Below are positions 21,229 through 33,641 of a stretch of 64,000 nucleotides of DNA, in pieces (the first letter of the stretch is position 1; every line of letters starts with the position of its first letter). The stretch lies in NCBI GenBank assembly GCA_019059635.1, contig JAGVRJ010000003.1, positions 2,232,001-2,296,000 on the forward strand. The letters run 5' to 3'. A model generated the notes under the pieces. That model did no database searches. It was not told the origin of the DNA and saw nothing but the letters and a program-made list of their open reading frames with translations. The translations under genes and the position numbers were made by a program. Source of the stretch: Proales similis. Its lineage: Eukaryota > Rotifera > Eurotatoria > Ploima > Proalidae.

Positions 21229-22801
21229 AAAGCTGCCATTGTCGATTTTTTGTTGACTGGGAAAATGGCCGGGAAAGCGATGCGAACCAGATGCGAAATA
21301 TTTCGCTTTCGCGTCTAAAGGACAAACGCCATTTTGGAGCCAGTCTCAACGCAAAGAAAAACACATGGGCTTGGTCGATAAGTGTCAAATAGCGTTCTGC
21401 GGCCACGCAGGTGAGCATCAGAACAGATTAAGTCGAATTAAAACAATAACAACACTGGTAGCTATTTGGCGACAATGCTCGAGCTAGTCATGCAATCGAT
21501 TTCATGCGTCCTCTGCTGCTGCTGCTGCTGCTGCTGCTGTAACACGGTTGTTATTTTTTCCTCTGCCTTTTAGCAGCGTTTACGAAGCGTTTGCCGAATG
21601 ACGTCAATGGCAAGCTCGTCGTAGCTCGTAAATATCGCCAGCAACGGTTGTAACCACGGAACAACGATGCGAGCAAGTTTTTGCGTCTCCAATTGACATA
21701 CCTAACCGGTTGTGCTAGCATGGCTCGATCAATAATTAATTTGGCAAGCTTGTACGCGCAGCATGAGACTCAAAAGTGAAATAGGAAATTGGCGCCGAGT
21801 CGCACATTGTTGGGCCAACAACGCCATTCAGCCCAACGAGTGCCACTTTCAAGAGCTCTCTTTTCGCCAAGACAGACTTGACTCTGCCGTTCTAACATTC
21901 TCTCTTTTTCTATAATCATTATTATTATTATTTTTTTTTCATTTTTATTATATATTATTATTACTATTATTATTATTATTTCTTTTGCTTGGTTCGATCC
22001 ACGCGCATCTTATTTGCAGCGGCTGAGGTAGTAAATAGTTTCCTTTGAAAGGCAAGCACAAGCAAGCGCGCATTTAAATGCGTCTCTTCTCTTTCCGCTC
22101 TCGCTTCAATTTAATCAAGCCCACCACCGTGATGATGTTTATTTGTAGGCTGACTTTTGCTAAGCAGCCAGCGTTCAAGTTTGCCAAACTAAAAGAGAGC
22201 TACTTAAGTCAAATATAAATCAATAAAAACGCGTATTTATTTTGGCTTCGAATTTCGCCTCCTCGCTGGCGAGTGCGCTTGAGGCGCTCGACGACACGCG
22301 CGTTCTCCTCTCGTCTAACTTTAAAGAAGAAGAAGAAAATAGCGGAAGAGTTGGTTCGGGAAGAGTGCCAGGCAACGCGTGCGCGCCTCAAGATCTTTTC
22401 GCTTACATCATGCTTCGTCGTGCGACAGCTCTTTGCTTACAAGCATTCTTTCCAAGCCAACCTGTCGTCGCTTTCGTCGAGCTAATTTTTTCCCGGCTTC
22501 TTTAATATGACCAAGATTGCAGATTTGCAGAGCAGGTCACTTTTCGGCGCCAAGTTCGCTCAACCACACGACCGCATGCCAACATAATTTTGCTTTCGTT
22601 CGTTCAACCTTTCGTTTTTTGGCCGCCCTTCCAATTACTATGCTCTGCGAGAATTGCATAATACGGCCAAATGGAAAGCATAGTGGCAAGCCGGCCTCTA
22701 TGTTTTGACGTTTGTCTCTCGCTCTGACTCATAATAGCCGGCGTTTCTCTATTTCGGTTTCATAATCATGATCAACGGTCTAGAATTTGTCCAATTGCCG
22801 A
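21229..22801. other. Long intergenic region with simple repeats
   Basis: No coding gene is supported. It contains a CTG run at 21513-21539, AT-rich TTA/ATT repeats at about 21917-21985, and a TGAGGTAGTA decamer at about 22024 discussed under rejected items. Open frames around 22242-22505 show no conserved features. Confidence 0.5.
21513..21539 (+). repeat. (CTG)9 trinucleotide repeat
   Basis: Nine perfect CTG units in non-coding DNA. Confidence 0.85.
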
Positions 22802-24195
22802 ATGATGAATGGAAGCAATGAACGCGTTGACAGCGACTACTTTCTCAAATTCAGGAGCGAGGAGGCATTCTCGGACAAGAGTCATCTAGAAGAATGCTTT
22901 AGCCACTTTGATCGCAACAAGTAAGCAAACCGCTCGCTGGCAAATGCACCATCAGGCAAACCTGTTCACCTGTCTGTCGCGTTCTAAAGTGACCAGGTTC
23001 TGGATGGAGACGAATTCGAGCAACTGCTCAAGCACTTGTTCTCTTTCAATGGACATCCGTACTTTATACAAAAGACCAAAATGAAAAATTTGTTCAGTTT
23101 CTTTGACACGAATCGCGTAAGTAGAGCCGCCACCAGTCGGAAGATTATAATTGAATGAGCAATATGAAAACAAACAGGACGACAAGCTGCAATTGGCCGA
23201 GTTCGAGCAGTTCTGGCTGACCATTGTGAAACAGGCAAGTAGAACAGCGATGATGCAAGCAGCCGCGTTTAAAACTCGAATCAGACTCTGTTGCCTCGTA
23301 ATGCGCTAATTGTTGTCGACGTGCAAAATGACTTCATTACTGGCACTGTTGCACTCATCAACTGTCCGGCCAAGCAGGAGGGAAGCGAAGTAGTGCCGTA
23401 CATAAACAAAATGATCGACACAGTCCCCTTTCATGCGATCGTCTACACACTCGATTGGCATCCGGCTAATCATTGCTCATTTATCGAAAATGTCACCACG
23501 CGAAAGTTGAACAAGAACTCGCCGGTAAGTGCTCTACTCTGCGCTGGTCTGTTGATATTCGCGCGTCAGTTCACGGCTAAATGCAAAGGTTAAATCTAAC
23601 TTTAAACTGTACGATCGAGTGATATTTGACAGCTATCCGGATATTGAGCAGAAGCTCTGGCCCGCTCATTGCATCCAAAATTCACACGGCGCCGAGCTGC
23701 ATCCAAAGCTCAAACAAGTGGACGAGAGAACCGACAAGATGAAGCGGGGCGTGATTTATGTGAAAAAAGGCAGCAAGCCGGACATAGACTCCTACTCGGC
23801 TTTCTTTGACAATTGTCGTTTGAATGAGACGACGCTCAATCAGGATTTGAAGAAGTTCAACATTACTGATATCTATGTCTGCGGCGTGGCCTCCGACGTC
23901 TGTGTGGGTAAGCGCGACGCCGAGCTCTGCTCAGCTCTGCATCTGAAACTTTTGTTCGAAAGCGGCGACCTCCAACGACGGCATCGATATCAACTACCGT
24001 GTTATATATGTGGAGGACGCGTGCCGCGGAGTGGACCTGAAAGACATTGAAGAGCAGAAACGCCGCCTTGTCAACAAGGGCGCTCTAATGGTCAACACCA
24101 AACAAGTCTACAACATGGTCACGGGCATCGATCGTCGGCCCGAGCTGGCATTCACAACTCTAAGAATTCTCAAAGAAAGCAACCATTCAAACTGA
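22802..24195 (+). CDS. Naam: EF-hand nicotinamidase (Naam/PNC1 family)
   Basis: The enzyme hydrolyses nicotinamide to nicotinate and ammonia in NAD salvage. There are six exons: 22802-22920, 22990-23116, 23178-23234, 23285-23524, 23589-23907 and 23963-24195, giving 364 residues (Drosophila Naam 357). Two EF-hands precede the enzyme: DRNNDQVLDGDEF, created exactly across intron 1, and DTNRDDKLQLAEF, split by intron 2. The isochorismatase-fold domain shows IVVDVQNDF with the catalytic Asp, the metal-binding D-W-H-P-A-N-H motif, WPAHCIQNS, and GVASDVCVAATS with the nucleophilic Cys. Intron 3 is GC-AG (CAG/GCAAGT). It could be calcium-responsive. The first of two adjacent Met codons is taken as the start. 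Confidence 0.93.
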
Positions 24196-25108
24196 CCCGG
24201 CATTCAAGTCCATGCAAGGCCACCATTGATCAAACCTACAATTTGCAATTCTCATTTTTTACCCTTTTTTATTCTGCTACTGCTGCTACGAGTGTGCATT
24301 TCCGCCGCCAATATCAATCAACTCTGTGGATGTGATCTTCTCCTCGTCCGTCCGTCCGTCCGTCCTTTCGTTCGTTCGTCTGCTTGTCCGAGATTTCTAG
24401 ACTTCTATTCATCGAGCGATGCTAGACTCCCACCATTCTCCCACCTTGTCACATTTTTCTAGTTCGGATAGAATCGTAATCCACAAAAATAAACAAACCG
24501 AGCCGAACCGTTTTGACATTCAATTGCTATTCAGCATTAAAAGACTAAGTTTAAAGCATGGCCGCCATGAGGCGACCAAACGAATCAAGGTGAAGCAAGC
24601 GACAAGCTTAAACGCAATACTTTGCAACAGTTAAGTAACGCACATGCGAATCAGACACATATGAGGGCAATTGCATGGGTAATTGCAAAACGCCGACAAT
24701 TTCAGAGCAATTCTCCCTATAAAGCAGCTCGTCGTGCATTGTTTCTCTTTCGCACATCTCGCAACGCATCGTGACACCTGGCCACCGATCGTCAGATGAT
24801 GTAATTGCATTCTCCAAACCTCAGCCTCTCTCACACTTGCGCTAATTTCTCGCCAAATTTTTCAAATATTTTCGTGCTAGAGAGCATTCAGTCAAGAGAA
24901 TTCTATTTCTAGCGAGTAATTTTATACGCCTATTCTGGCCGTCTAAATTGAATTCTAGTTTATTGTAGATTACGACGATTCAATGGCATCATCAAGCGAC
25001 TACTGGGCGAACTCTGGCTATACGACTACTACTACTACTAATACTATTCGACTCTGTGTAGAATCTATTCTCATTTAAACTCACTGCGGCCGCTTTTAAT
25101 TCGATCGA
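24196..25108. other. Intergenic region
   Basis: It contains a TCCG tetranucleotide run at about 24346-24366 and a short ACT run near 25023-25038. I see no gene or RNA. Confidence 0.5.
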
Positions 25109-26080
25109 ATGAATTCAATTGCCTCATCGAATGCTGGGCGCAAAACTGAACAGTTGAATAACGCTGTGTCTCTTTATTTAGCCTCTTTTACTTCGTTCAA
25201 AATCGCGCAGTTCATCTTCTTCACGCAGTCACAAACCGGCAGCGTCCAGCGGCTGGAGCGATGCATGAACCTGGCCACCAATGAAATCTACTTTTGGAAG
25301 CGATTCAAAATCGACCAACTAAAAGTGCGACTGAAAAAGTTCAACCTTGTGAGCGACTGCCCTCAAGTATACAAATACGAGCGTGTGCTGCTGGCCGACG
25401 ACCGATTCGCGTACATGCTGTTCAAGCCGCACTATGGCGATCTCTATTCGTATCTGAGCGAGAAAGGTCCTCTCGACGAGAATGAGGCGCGTGCGCTGTT
25501 TGCTCAGTGCGTGCGCGCAGTACACAGCTGCCACTCGTCCAATTTGATTGTGGCCGGCCTCAGACTCAAAAGGTTCGTTTTTCTCGACAAACAAAGAACG
25601 AAAATCGGTCTGACTGACTTGGACGAGTGTGTTCTGCTTGACAGTGAAAGCAGTCTTGTCAAAGTGTCTCAAGGCTGTCCGGCCTATGTAAGTCCGGAGG
25701 TATTGCGTCCCACTCCCGACGGCTACGACGGGCGCGTCAGTGACTGCTGGAGTCTTGGTGTAATTTTGTACTGTCTCTTGTGTGGTCGCTATCCGTTTTA
25801 TAGTGCCTCATTGCAAACCATCATTCGAACGACTCTGAAGGGCACCTTTGAAATTCCTGCTCACCTCGACGAGTCGGTCGCCAGTCTTTTATCGCAGCTC
25901 ATTCACGTAGATCCGAGCAGACGAATCGCAGCCGAACAAATTCTTCTTCACAAATGGATGCGGTTTGAGCCGCGCTGGACAGGAGACGATGTCGACAAGT
26001 CGCAAAAGAGAACTCGCCACGCGGCTGAAGCCAGCGATTCAATTGAACAGCAAGTGCCCAAAAAATTCCGAGCCAGCTGA
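25109..26080 (+). CDS. TRIB: Tribbles pseudokinase
   Basis: Tribbles proteins are scaffolds that bring substrates such as C/EBP to the COP1 ubiquitin ligase. It is a single exon of 323 residues (human TRIB2 343). The pseudokinase domain spans about 45-290. The catalytic loop is GLRLKRFVF in place of HRD, the DFG region is degenerate (LTDLDECV), and Tribbles-type blocks follow: GCPAYVSPEVL, SDCWSLGVILYCLLCGRYPFY, LLHKWM. The C-tail contains EQQVP, which fits the COP1-binding EQ-x-VP consensus. A canonical MEK1-binding segment is not obvious. Catalysis is probably absent. The first ATG after a stop at 25082-25084 region is used; the first 40 residues are not conserved. Confidence 0.92.
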   Translation: MNSIASSNAGRKTEQLNNAVSLYLASFTSFKIAQFIFFTQSQTGSVQRLERCMNLATNEIYFWKRFKIDQLKVRLKKFNLVSDCPQVYKYERVLLADDRFAYMLFKPHYGDLYSYLSEKGPLDENEARALFAQCVRAVHSCHSSNLIVAGLRLKRFVFLDKQRTKIGLTDLDECVLLDSESSLVKVSQGCPAYVSPEVLRPTPDGYDGRVSDCWSLGVILYCLLCGRYPFYSASLQTIIRTTLKGTFEIPAHLDESVASLLSQLIHVDPSRRIAAEQILLHKWMRFEPRWTGDDVDKSQKRTRHAAEASDSIEQQVPKKFRAS

Positions 26081-26091
26081 TGACATGAAGT

Positions 26092-26157
26092 TTTATTCAT
26101 TTCTAAATTATTCTTTTGCGTTTGATTAAAATGTTTCACTATGAACACAGAAATAAA
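26092..26157. terminator. Overlapping polyadenylation signals of convergent genes
   Basis: TTTATT at 26092-26097 reads AATAAA on the minus strand (164 nt past the cysteine-rich gene stop), while AATAAA at 26152-26157 serves Tribbles on the plus strand (72 nt past its stop). The 3' ends must overlap by roughly 60 nt or more. Confidence 0.5.
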
Positions 26158-26260
26158 CTGAAAAGCAGAGTCTGGTTAGTGGTCTGTGTGTGTTTGTCTG
26201 TCTGTCTGCTGTTCTGTTCGGTTGAAGAGGGCTGAAGAGGTGATAATGAGAAGAGCGAGC

Positions 26261-26918
26261 TCAGCAAGCTTTGCATGCGCGAAACTCAATGCCGGGCATG
26301 CTCAGACGCGACTCCATTGATCTCAAGCTGCACTGGCCACAGCGGCACATTTCATGTGTGTAGCAGTTGCGTCCGCCCGGCAGCTTGCTCTTGCACAGTC
26401 CGCCATCTCTGGTGTCGCAGAAGAACTCACTGGGACACTCGGTGTCGAGCTCACACTTGTTGTACTGGTTGACGCCTGTCGTCGCGTAGAAATGGTTCAG
26501 AACTATGGCTAAAAATGGGCTCGGCTTGAGATGGTGATTACCTTTGTTGGGACAGCCGGTCGACTTGAAACAGCGGCGCACAAATTGATCATAATTGACC
26601 TTGCTGCAGACACCACAGGCGCATTCATCATTGCTGCCCGTGAGACATTCTTCGCCTTCAGCTCGCTTGGCCACACAATCGCCGTTCATGCAGAAAAAGT
26701 CATCTGGACAATCTTGGGTTGAGAAGCAGAGCATTTTCTGCTTCTCTCCTACCAGAAGACCCAGCAAACCGTCCATGTAAGAGCCGGAGCTGATCGCTGA
26801 TCGAACAAAATTAGACGACCAATAGGACGCGCTGCCTCAATCTTGATCGCTTACCGTCAAGACCGGACAGGTTCATGGTGAGAACGAGAGCTGCAAGTGC
26901 AACGGCCAGTCGGAACAT
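26261..26918 (-). CDS. Secreted cysteine-rich protein with two repeated modules
   Basis: There are three exons: 26918-26855, 26796-26542 and 26475-26261, 177 residues. The N-terminus is a clear signal peptide (MFRLAVALAALVLTMNLSG). The mature part has two related cysteine modules. Each begins C-x(3-5)-CP-x2-FFC, continues with C-x(10-12)-C and ends with an acidic or charged C-A/R-CG-x-C core: CACGVC in module 1 (after GSNDE) and CRCGQC in module 2 (after YTHEM). The arrangement recalls dickkopf, prokineticin or EB-type disulfide folds, but I recognise no exact family. It is likely an extracellular factor. Length, intron positions and cysteine spacing argue for a real gene. Confidence 0.8.
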
Positions 26919-27543
26919 TATTTTTGTTTTCTTCTAGAGCAAACTTGAACACGCATGAAAATACAGCGAATTTAGGTCTGATCTTGTTTAGTTAAGAATG
27001 CGAATAAGCCACTGTCTCTTGTGGTCGCCTTCATACGACTCTGGTTAGGCAATTGCGATCGGGAGTGAATGTCAATCGAATAGAGAATGTCAATTGACTG
27101 GTGAATGATTAAAAACTAGTGTGACAATGCTCGGCGCAATTTCAGACGTTTGAAATTGGTTTCTTGACGCAAATGGCATTTAGCTGCCAAAAGTGAAAAG
27201 AAATGAGTGGAAACGTTCGTTTTGGTTCATCACCGGCATCAGACGCCAAAAGTGACGTCTTCTTGGTGCTATTGTTGTCTGTTATGAAATTATTTTTTAA
27301 CCATGCCACACTGCTGTTCGGTTTCCTCGAGCAGCCAACAAATTGTGAAAGAAGCCCGGCGGCTCTCTAAAGCGAGCAACAAATGAGGAAGAGAAAGCCA
27401 GACAGAAAGCAGATTGCCAAGAGAAGCGGGCTAAAGGGTGGAGAATTCAATTAGGAGAAATGAATTATTCAATAGGCAATGTGCAGTTTTCTTCCACGCT
27501 AATTTTATTAATTAAAGCGACGAAGAAAAGAAAAGAGCTGTCA
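26919..27543. other. Intergenic region
   Basis: Upstream of the cysteine-rich gene and downstream of LRRC40, both on the minus strand. No recognisable element. Confidence 0.5.
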
Positions 27544-30592
<3,049 letters not shown>

Positions 30593-30994
30593 CTAAAACA
30601 ACAAACTCAAATTGCGGTCTCGACTTCAACTCCTGCGTTTGATAGAAACGCAACACAAATAAATGAGCGAGGCCATGAGAGAAAGTGAAAAAATTTTGAA
30701 GCCAAAGCAACCTTTTTTTTTGAATAATATATTCTTGATTAAAACACATTGAGTTGAGAATGGGCGGCAAAATGAAACAAGACGAACGAGATGATCGAGT
30801 TTTGTGTGAAATTTATGGCCAAGCGGAGAGCGAGCTAAAAAGCGGCGGCAATCGCCCAAAAAAAAATAACCATCTGAAATTACGGATTACAAAACAGAAC
30901 AACGCCGAACAAAATTGAGAACTGCTCATTTGCGAGTGAGATCAATAGGGCTGAAAATGATGAAGCAGAATGTTGCCAGGTCTCACTCCTAAGG
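30593..30994. other. Intergenic region
   Basis: Between LRRC40 and the first PLAC8 gene. It has an AT-rich patch at 30710-30730. No gene seen. Confidence 0.5.
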
Positions 30995-31614
30995 TCAGTT
31001 GTGCTTGATTATTTCCTTATATTTAAGTTCTTGATTGATTTGAAAGGCGGCGCATGGTCCACAGCAGACCACATTGCAGCAGTCTTCAGCGATCGATCCC
31101 TTAAATTGTGCCGAGCGAAATCAAAACTGAGCCAGCTGCGTACGAGCTCAATCGGTACTCACCTTGATTCTCAGCACCGAGCGGAGTTTAGTGCGAATCG
31201 AGATCAACGGCACCGGAGTGAACAGCCAGCCGAAGAAATTCTCGTCCATTGCCTTGAATATGCTGTAGAGATAACAGTAGTAGCAGCAATGAGCAAAACA
31301 GACTAAAGCAACAGGCGGAATGAATTGGTATTTGCGAGCAGCTATCGCTCAAGGACACCTACACTCTCCGCAGTCTTCGAAGAAATCGCACATCTCTGTC
31401 TCCCACAGGTTCTCAGAATCGAACGCATGTCTGTCGGGCGGAATCTGAATGATCTCAAACAAGTCCTGCGGCAGGCGCCCTGTCGATTCAGAAGAAGAGC
31501 TTACAGGATCTAGAAAGCTTTAAATTGAGCCAATGTCTCACCGTCGTTGACCGGCTCAATTGTTTCTTGCTTGGGCAGGCTCTTCACCTCCGTCTTTCCG
31601 GGTATCACGTCCAT
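30995..31614 (-). CDS. PLAC8-family cysteine-rich protein, copy 1
   Basis: Four exons, 31614-31542, 31479-31363, 31302-31163 and 31099-30995, give 144 residues. The PLAC8 layout is visible: WETEMCDFFEDCGE, then HCCYYCYLYSIFKAMDE, then IRTKLRS with the basic R-x(3)-R pair, GSIAEDCCNVVCCGPCAAFQIN and a closing hydrophilic tail. The usual CCxxC-rich first half keeps fewer cysteines than vertebrate PLAC8 or cornifelin. The N-terminal 55 residues are extra. Family members are small membrane-associated proteins with roles from metal transport to cell size. It is a tandem paralogue of the gene at 31865-32335; introns after the IK/G junction are at the same place and phase. Confidence 0.85.
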
Positions 31615-31804
31615 GCTAAACGATTGAAAATTCAAAGATGGCTGCTCTTTTTTTGCTTGAAATTTTTTAAATGAAATTAGAAGATTCGCTCTCGATTACT
31701 GTTTATTTCGACACGAACGTAAGCAAGAGCATAAACGGACTAGGAGAAAATCTGAAATCGATAAATGCCATTCTCGAGAGACACAGAGAAAGACAGACAG
31801 ACAG

Positions 31805-31832
31805 AGATAGATAGAGAGAGAGAGAGAGAGAG
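31805..31832 (+). repeat. (GA)n dinucleotide repeat
   Basis: GA run just 3' of the second PLAC8 gene. Confidence 0.8.
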
Positions 31833-31864
31833 CAACTGCTTCCATTAGATTGACGGAATTGATA

Positions 31865-32335
31865 TCAAATAGCGGCTCCTCTAAAGCGCAGCTCATTTTT
31901 CAACTGAATGGCCACACAAGGCGGGATCAGCGAGCTGAGCACACAGTCGCGTAAGATTGAACCCTAGCGAGAAGCAAAACAAAAATGAGCACCAAATTGG
32001 CTGATTTGACTGAAAGCGGCTTCTTCTAGCACTCACCTTGATTTTAAACGTCGAACGCACCTTGGTCCTCACCGCAACCAGCATATTGGGCACGCAGAGC
32101 ACGGTGCACAAGTGTTCGTCCACATCGTCCATGATGCTTAACAAGTAGCAGGGCAGGCAGCAGCTGGCGAAGGCGACTTTTTCATTTTTTACTTTCTTCA
32201 AGTCAATTCAACGTTGCAAAACGCTCTCTTACATTCACCAACATCTTCGCAGCAAATGCACAGATCAGTCTCCCACTCGTCTTTGTAGTCAAATACTCGG
32301 CTGACCGCGGCCGGCTGCTTGCATGTGGCACTCAT
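31865..32335 (-). CDS. PLAC8-family cysteine-rich protein, copy 2
   Basis: Three exons, 32335-32239, 32176-32037 and 31963-31865, give 111 residues. It shows the same layout as copy 1: WETDLCICCEDV, ASCCLPCYLLSIMDDVDE, VRTKVRSTFKIK, GSILRDCVLSSLIPPCVAIQLKNEL. It matches PLAC8 more compactly than copy 1 and lacks its N-terminal extension. The CC pair near the C-terminus of the domain is replaced by SS (CVLSS), so some cysteines are lost. Copy 1 begins 250 bp downstream on the same strand. Role not known; the topology suggests an amphipathic membrane protein. Confidence 0.85.
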
Positions 32336-32527
32336 TTTCTCAACTCTGGCCAATTTCCTCGTTTCTCTTGTCGCTCTTGTCGCTTTGTAGGGGAATGTTT
32401 TCCTGTCTACACCGCAATTTATTGCCGCAATTTATTATTAGCTAATGTAGACTGCGAGACAAAGCGTTTGGGGCTAATCAAAGAAATTTTATTGATCAAG
32501 TAACCAAAACAGGCAGAACGTGACAAG

Positions 32528-33310
32528 CTAAGGAATGACGCTGCAGTGCTCTCTCTGGCTGTATTTACAGAGGACAGCAGCACGTTCGGCTGATACACGA
32601 TTCCTTTGCAAATAAATCACTTCCAATCGGACGAGGTCGGCGAACGCAAGTGGATCGACGTCATCAATCTCATTGTCGTTCAGATTCAACTCCTCCAGTC
32701 CGACGAGCGCATTGAATGTGTCTATGCCCACGTTATTCAGCTGATTGCCATGCAGATCGAGTTTGAACAGGGCAGGCATGCCCACCAGCACATACGGATC
32801 GATTGATTTGAATCGATTTTTTGCCAAATTCAGGTCGATTAGCAAGAGCAGATCGGCAAACAAGCCCGACTCCAGTGACTCGAACTCATTGCCCGACAGG
32901 TCCAGATATCTTAGTTGAGTGAGACCCTTGAAAGTGGTGGCGTCCAGTCGCTTAAGTCGATTGTGTTTAAGACTCAGCTCTTTTAGACTTGCCAATGGCC
33001 GTATGATCAATGGGTCGAACTCGTCTAGCTCGTTGTAGCTCAAGTCGATCTCGATCAGTCTTGAAATGGCGTGGAATGCGCGTCTGTTGATCTGGCTTAT
33101 TTTGTTTCTGATCAGAACCACTCGATTGAGGTGTGTGAGGTTTACAAATGCTTTCCTGTCGATCGCAGTGATGTTTTCATCGCGTAAAAACAATAACTTC
33201 TCGTCTCGTATGTGAGGTGCCAGCTCGAAGATTTTCTTCTCGTTCAGCAGCAGCGCAAGGCGCTGACCAATAAAGACGAGCAAAATCAGCAGGCGGCTGT
33301 TCAAGCGCAT
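32528..33310 (-). CDS. Secreted leucine-rich repeat protein, intronless
   Basis: It has 260 residues in a single exon. The N-terminus is hydrophobic after MRLNSR (LLILLVFIGQRLALLL), consistent with a signal peptide. About eight typical extracellular LRRs of 24 residues follow (for example LIEIDLSYNELDEFDP, LRYLDLSGNEFESLES, LFKLDLHGNQLNNVG), and a short end with C-x-YSQREHC that may be a reduced LRRCT cap. There is no transmembrane segment after the repeats, so it is probably a soluble extracellular adaptor. The many animal secreted LRR families cannot be told apart by eye. Confidence 0.85.
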   Translation of the reverse strand: MRLNSRLLILLVFIGQRLALLLNEKKIFELAPHIRDEKLLFLRDENITAIDRKAFVNLTHLNRVVLIRNKISQINRRAFHAISRLIEIDLSYNELDEFDPLIIRPLASLKELSLKHNRLKRLDATTFKGLTQLRYLDLSGNEFESLESGLFADLLLLIDLNLAKNRFKSIDPYVLVGMPALFKLDLHGNQLNNVGIDTFNALVGLEELNLNDNEIDDVDPLAFADLVRLEVIYLQRNRVSAERAAVLCKYSQREHCSVIP

Positions 33311-33641
33311 CCCTTCTCGCTCTTGTCTAGTAAACTTTAACTCTGAATTTGACGATTTTTTTGCCTCGATTGCTAAACTATAGACGCTACTATCCGCGCA
33401 TGGGAAAATTCTCGTCTCTTCTCATCTGCTCACAATCAGATGAGATTGCGTGATAGCGAGCTTGGTCTATTGAGACAAGCTTTGATCTGAAGTTAGGATT
33501 CTTTTAAGTTAAACCAAAGCCCCTCTCCTCATTTCCTTGCCCCACTGGACAAGAGACCATAAACACGTGCTGAATTTATTCGGTCTAAGAACCTATTTTG
33601 TTAGTTTTGCTGTTCTGACCACTGTTGCAGGATTGAACCGT
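33311..33641. other. Intergenic region
   Basis: Between the LRR gene promoter and the 3' end of protease A. Nothing recognisable. Confidence 0.5.

Noticed and set aside
21986-22000. GGTTCGATCC, a tRNA T-arm-like motif
   Set aside because: Flanking bases do not pair into a T-stem or acceptor stem, and there are no A- or D-arm matches upstream.
22024-22040. TGAGGTAGTA, identical to the let-7 seed region
   Set aside because: The first ten bases match let-7 but the remainder diverges, and I find no complementary arm nearby to form a pre-miRNA hairpin.
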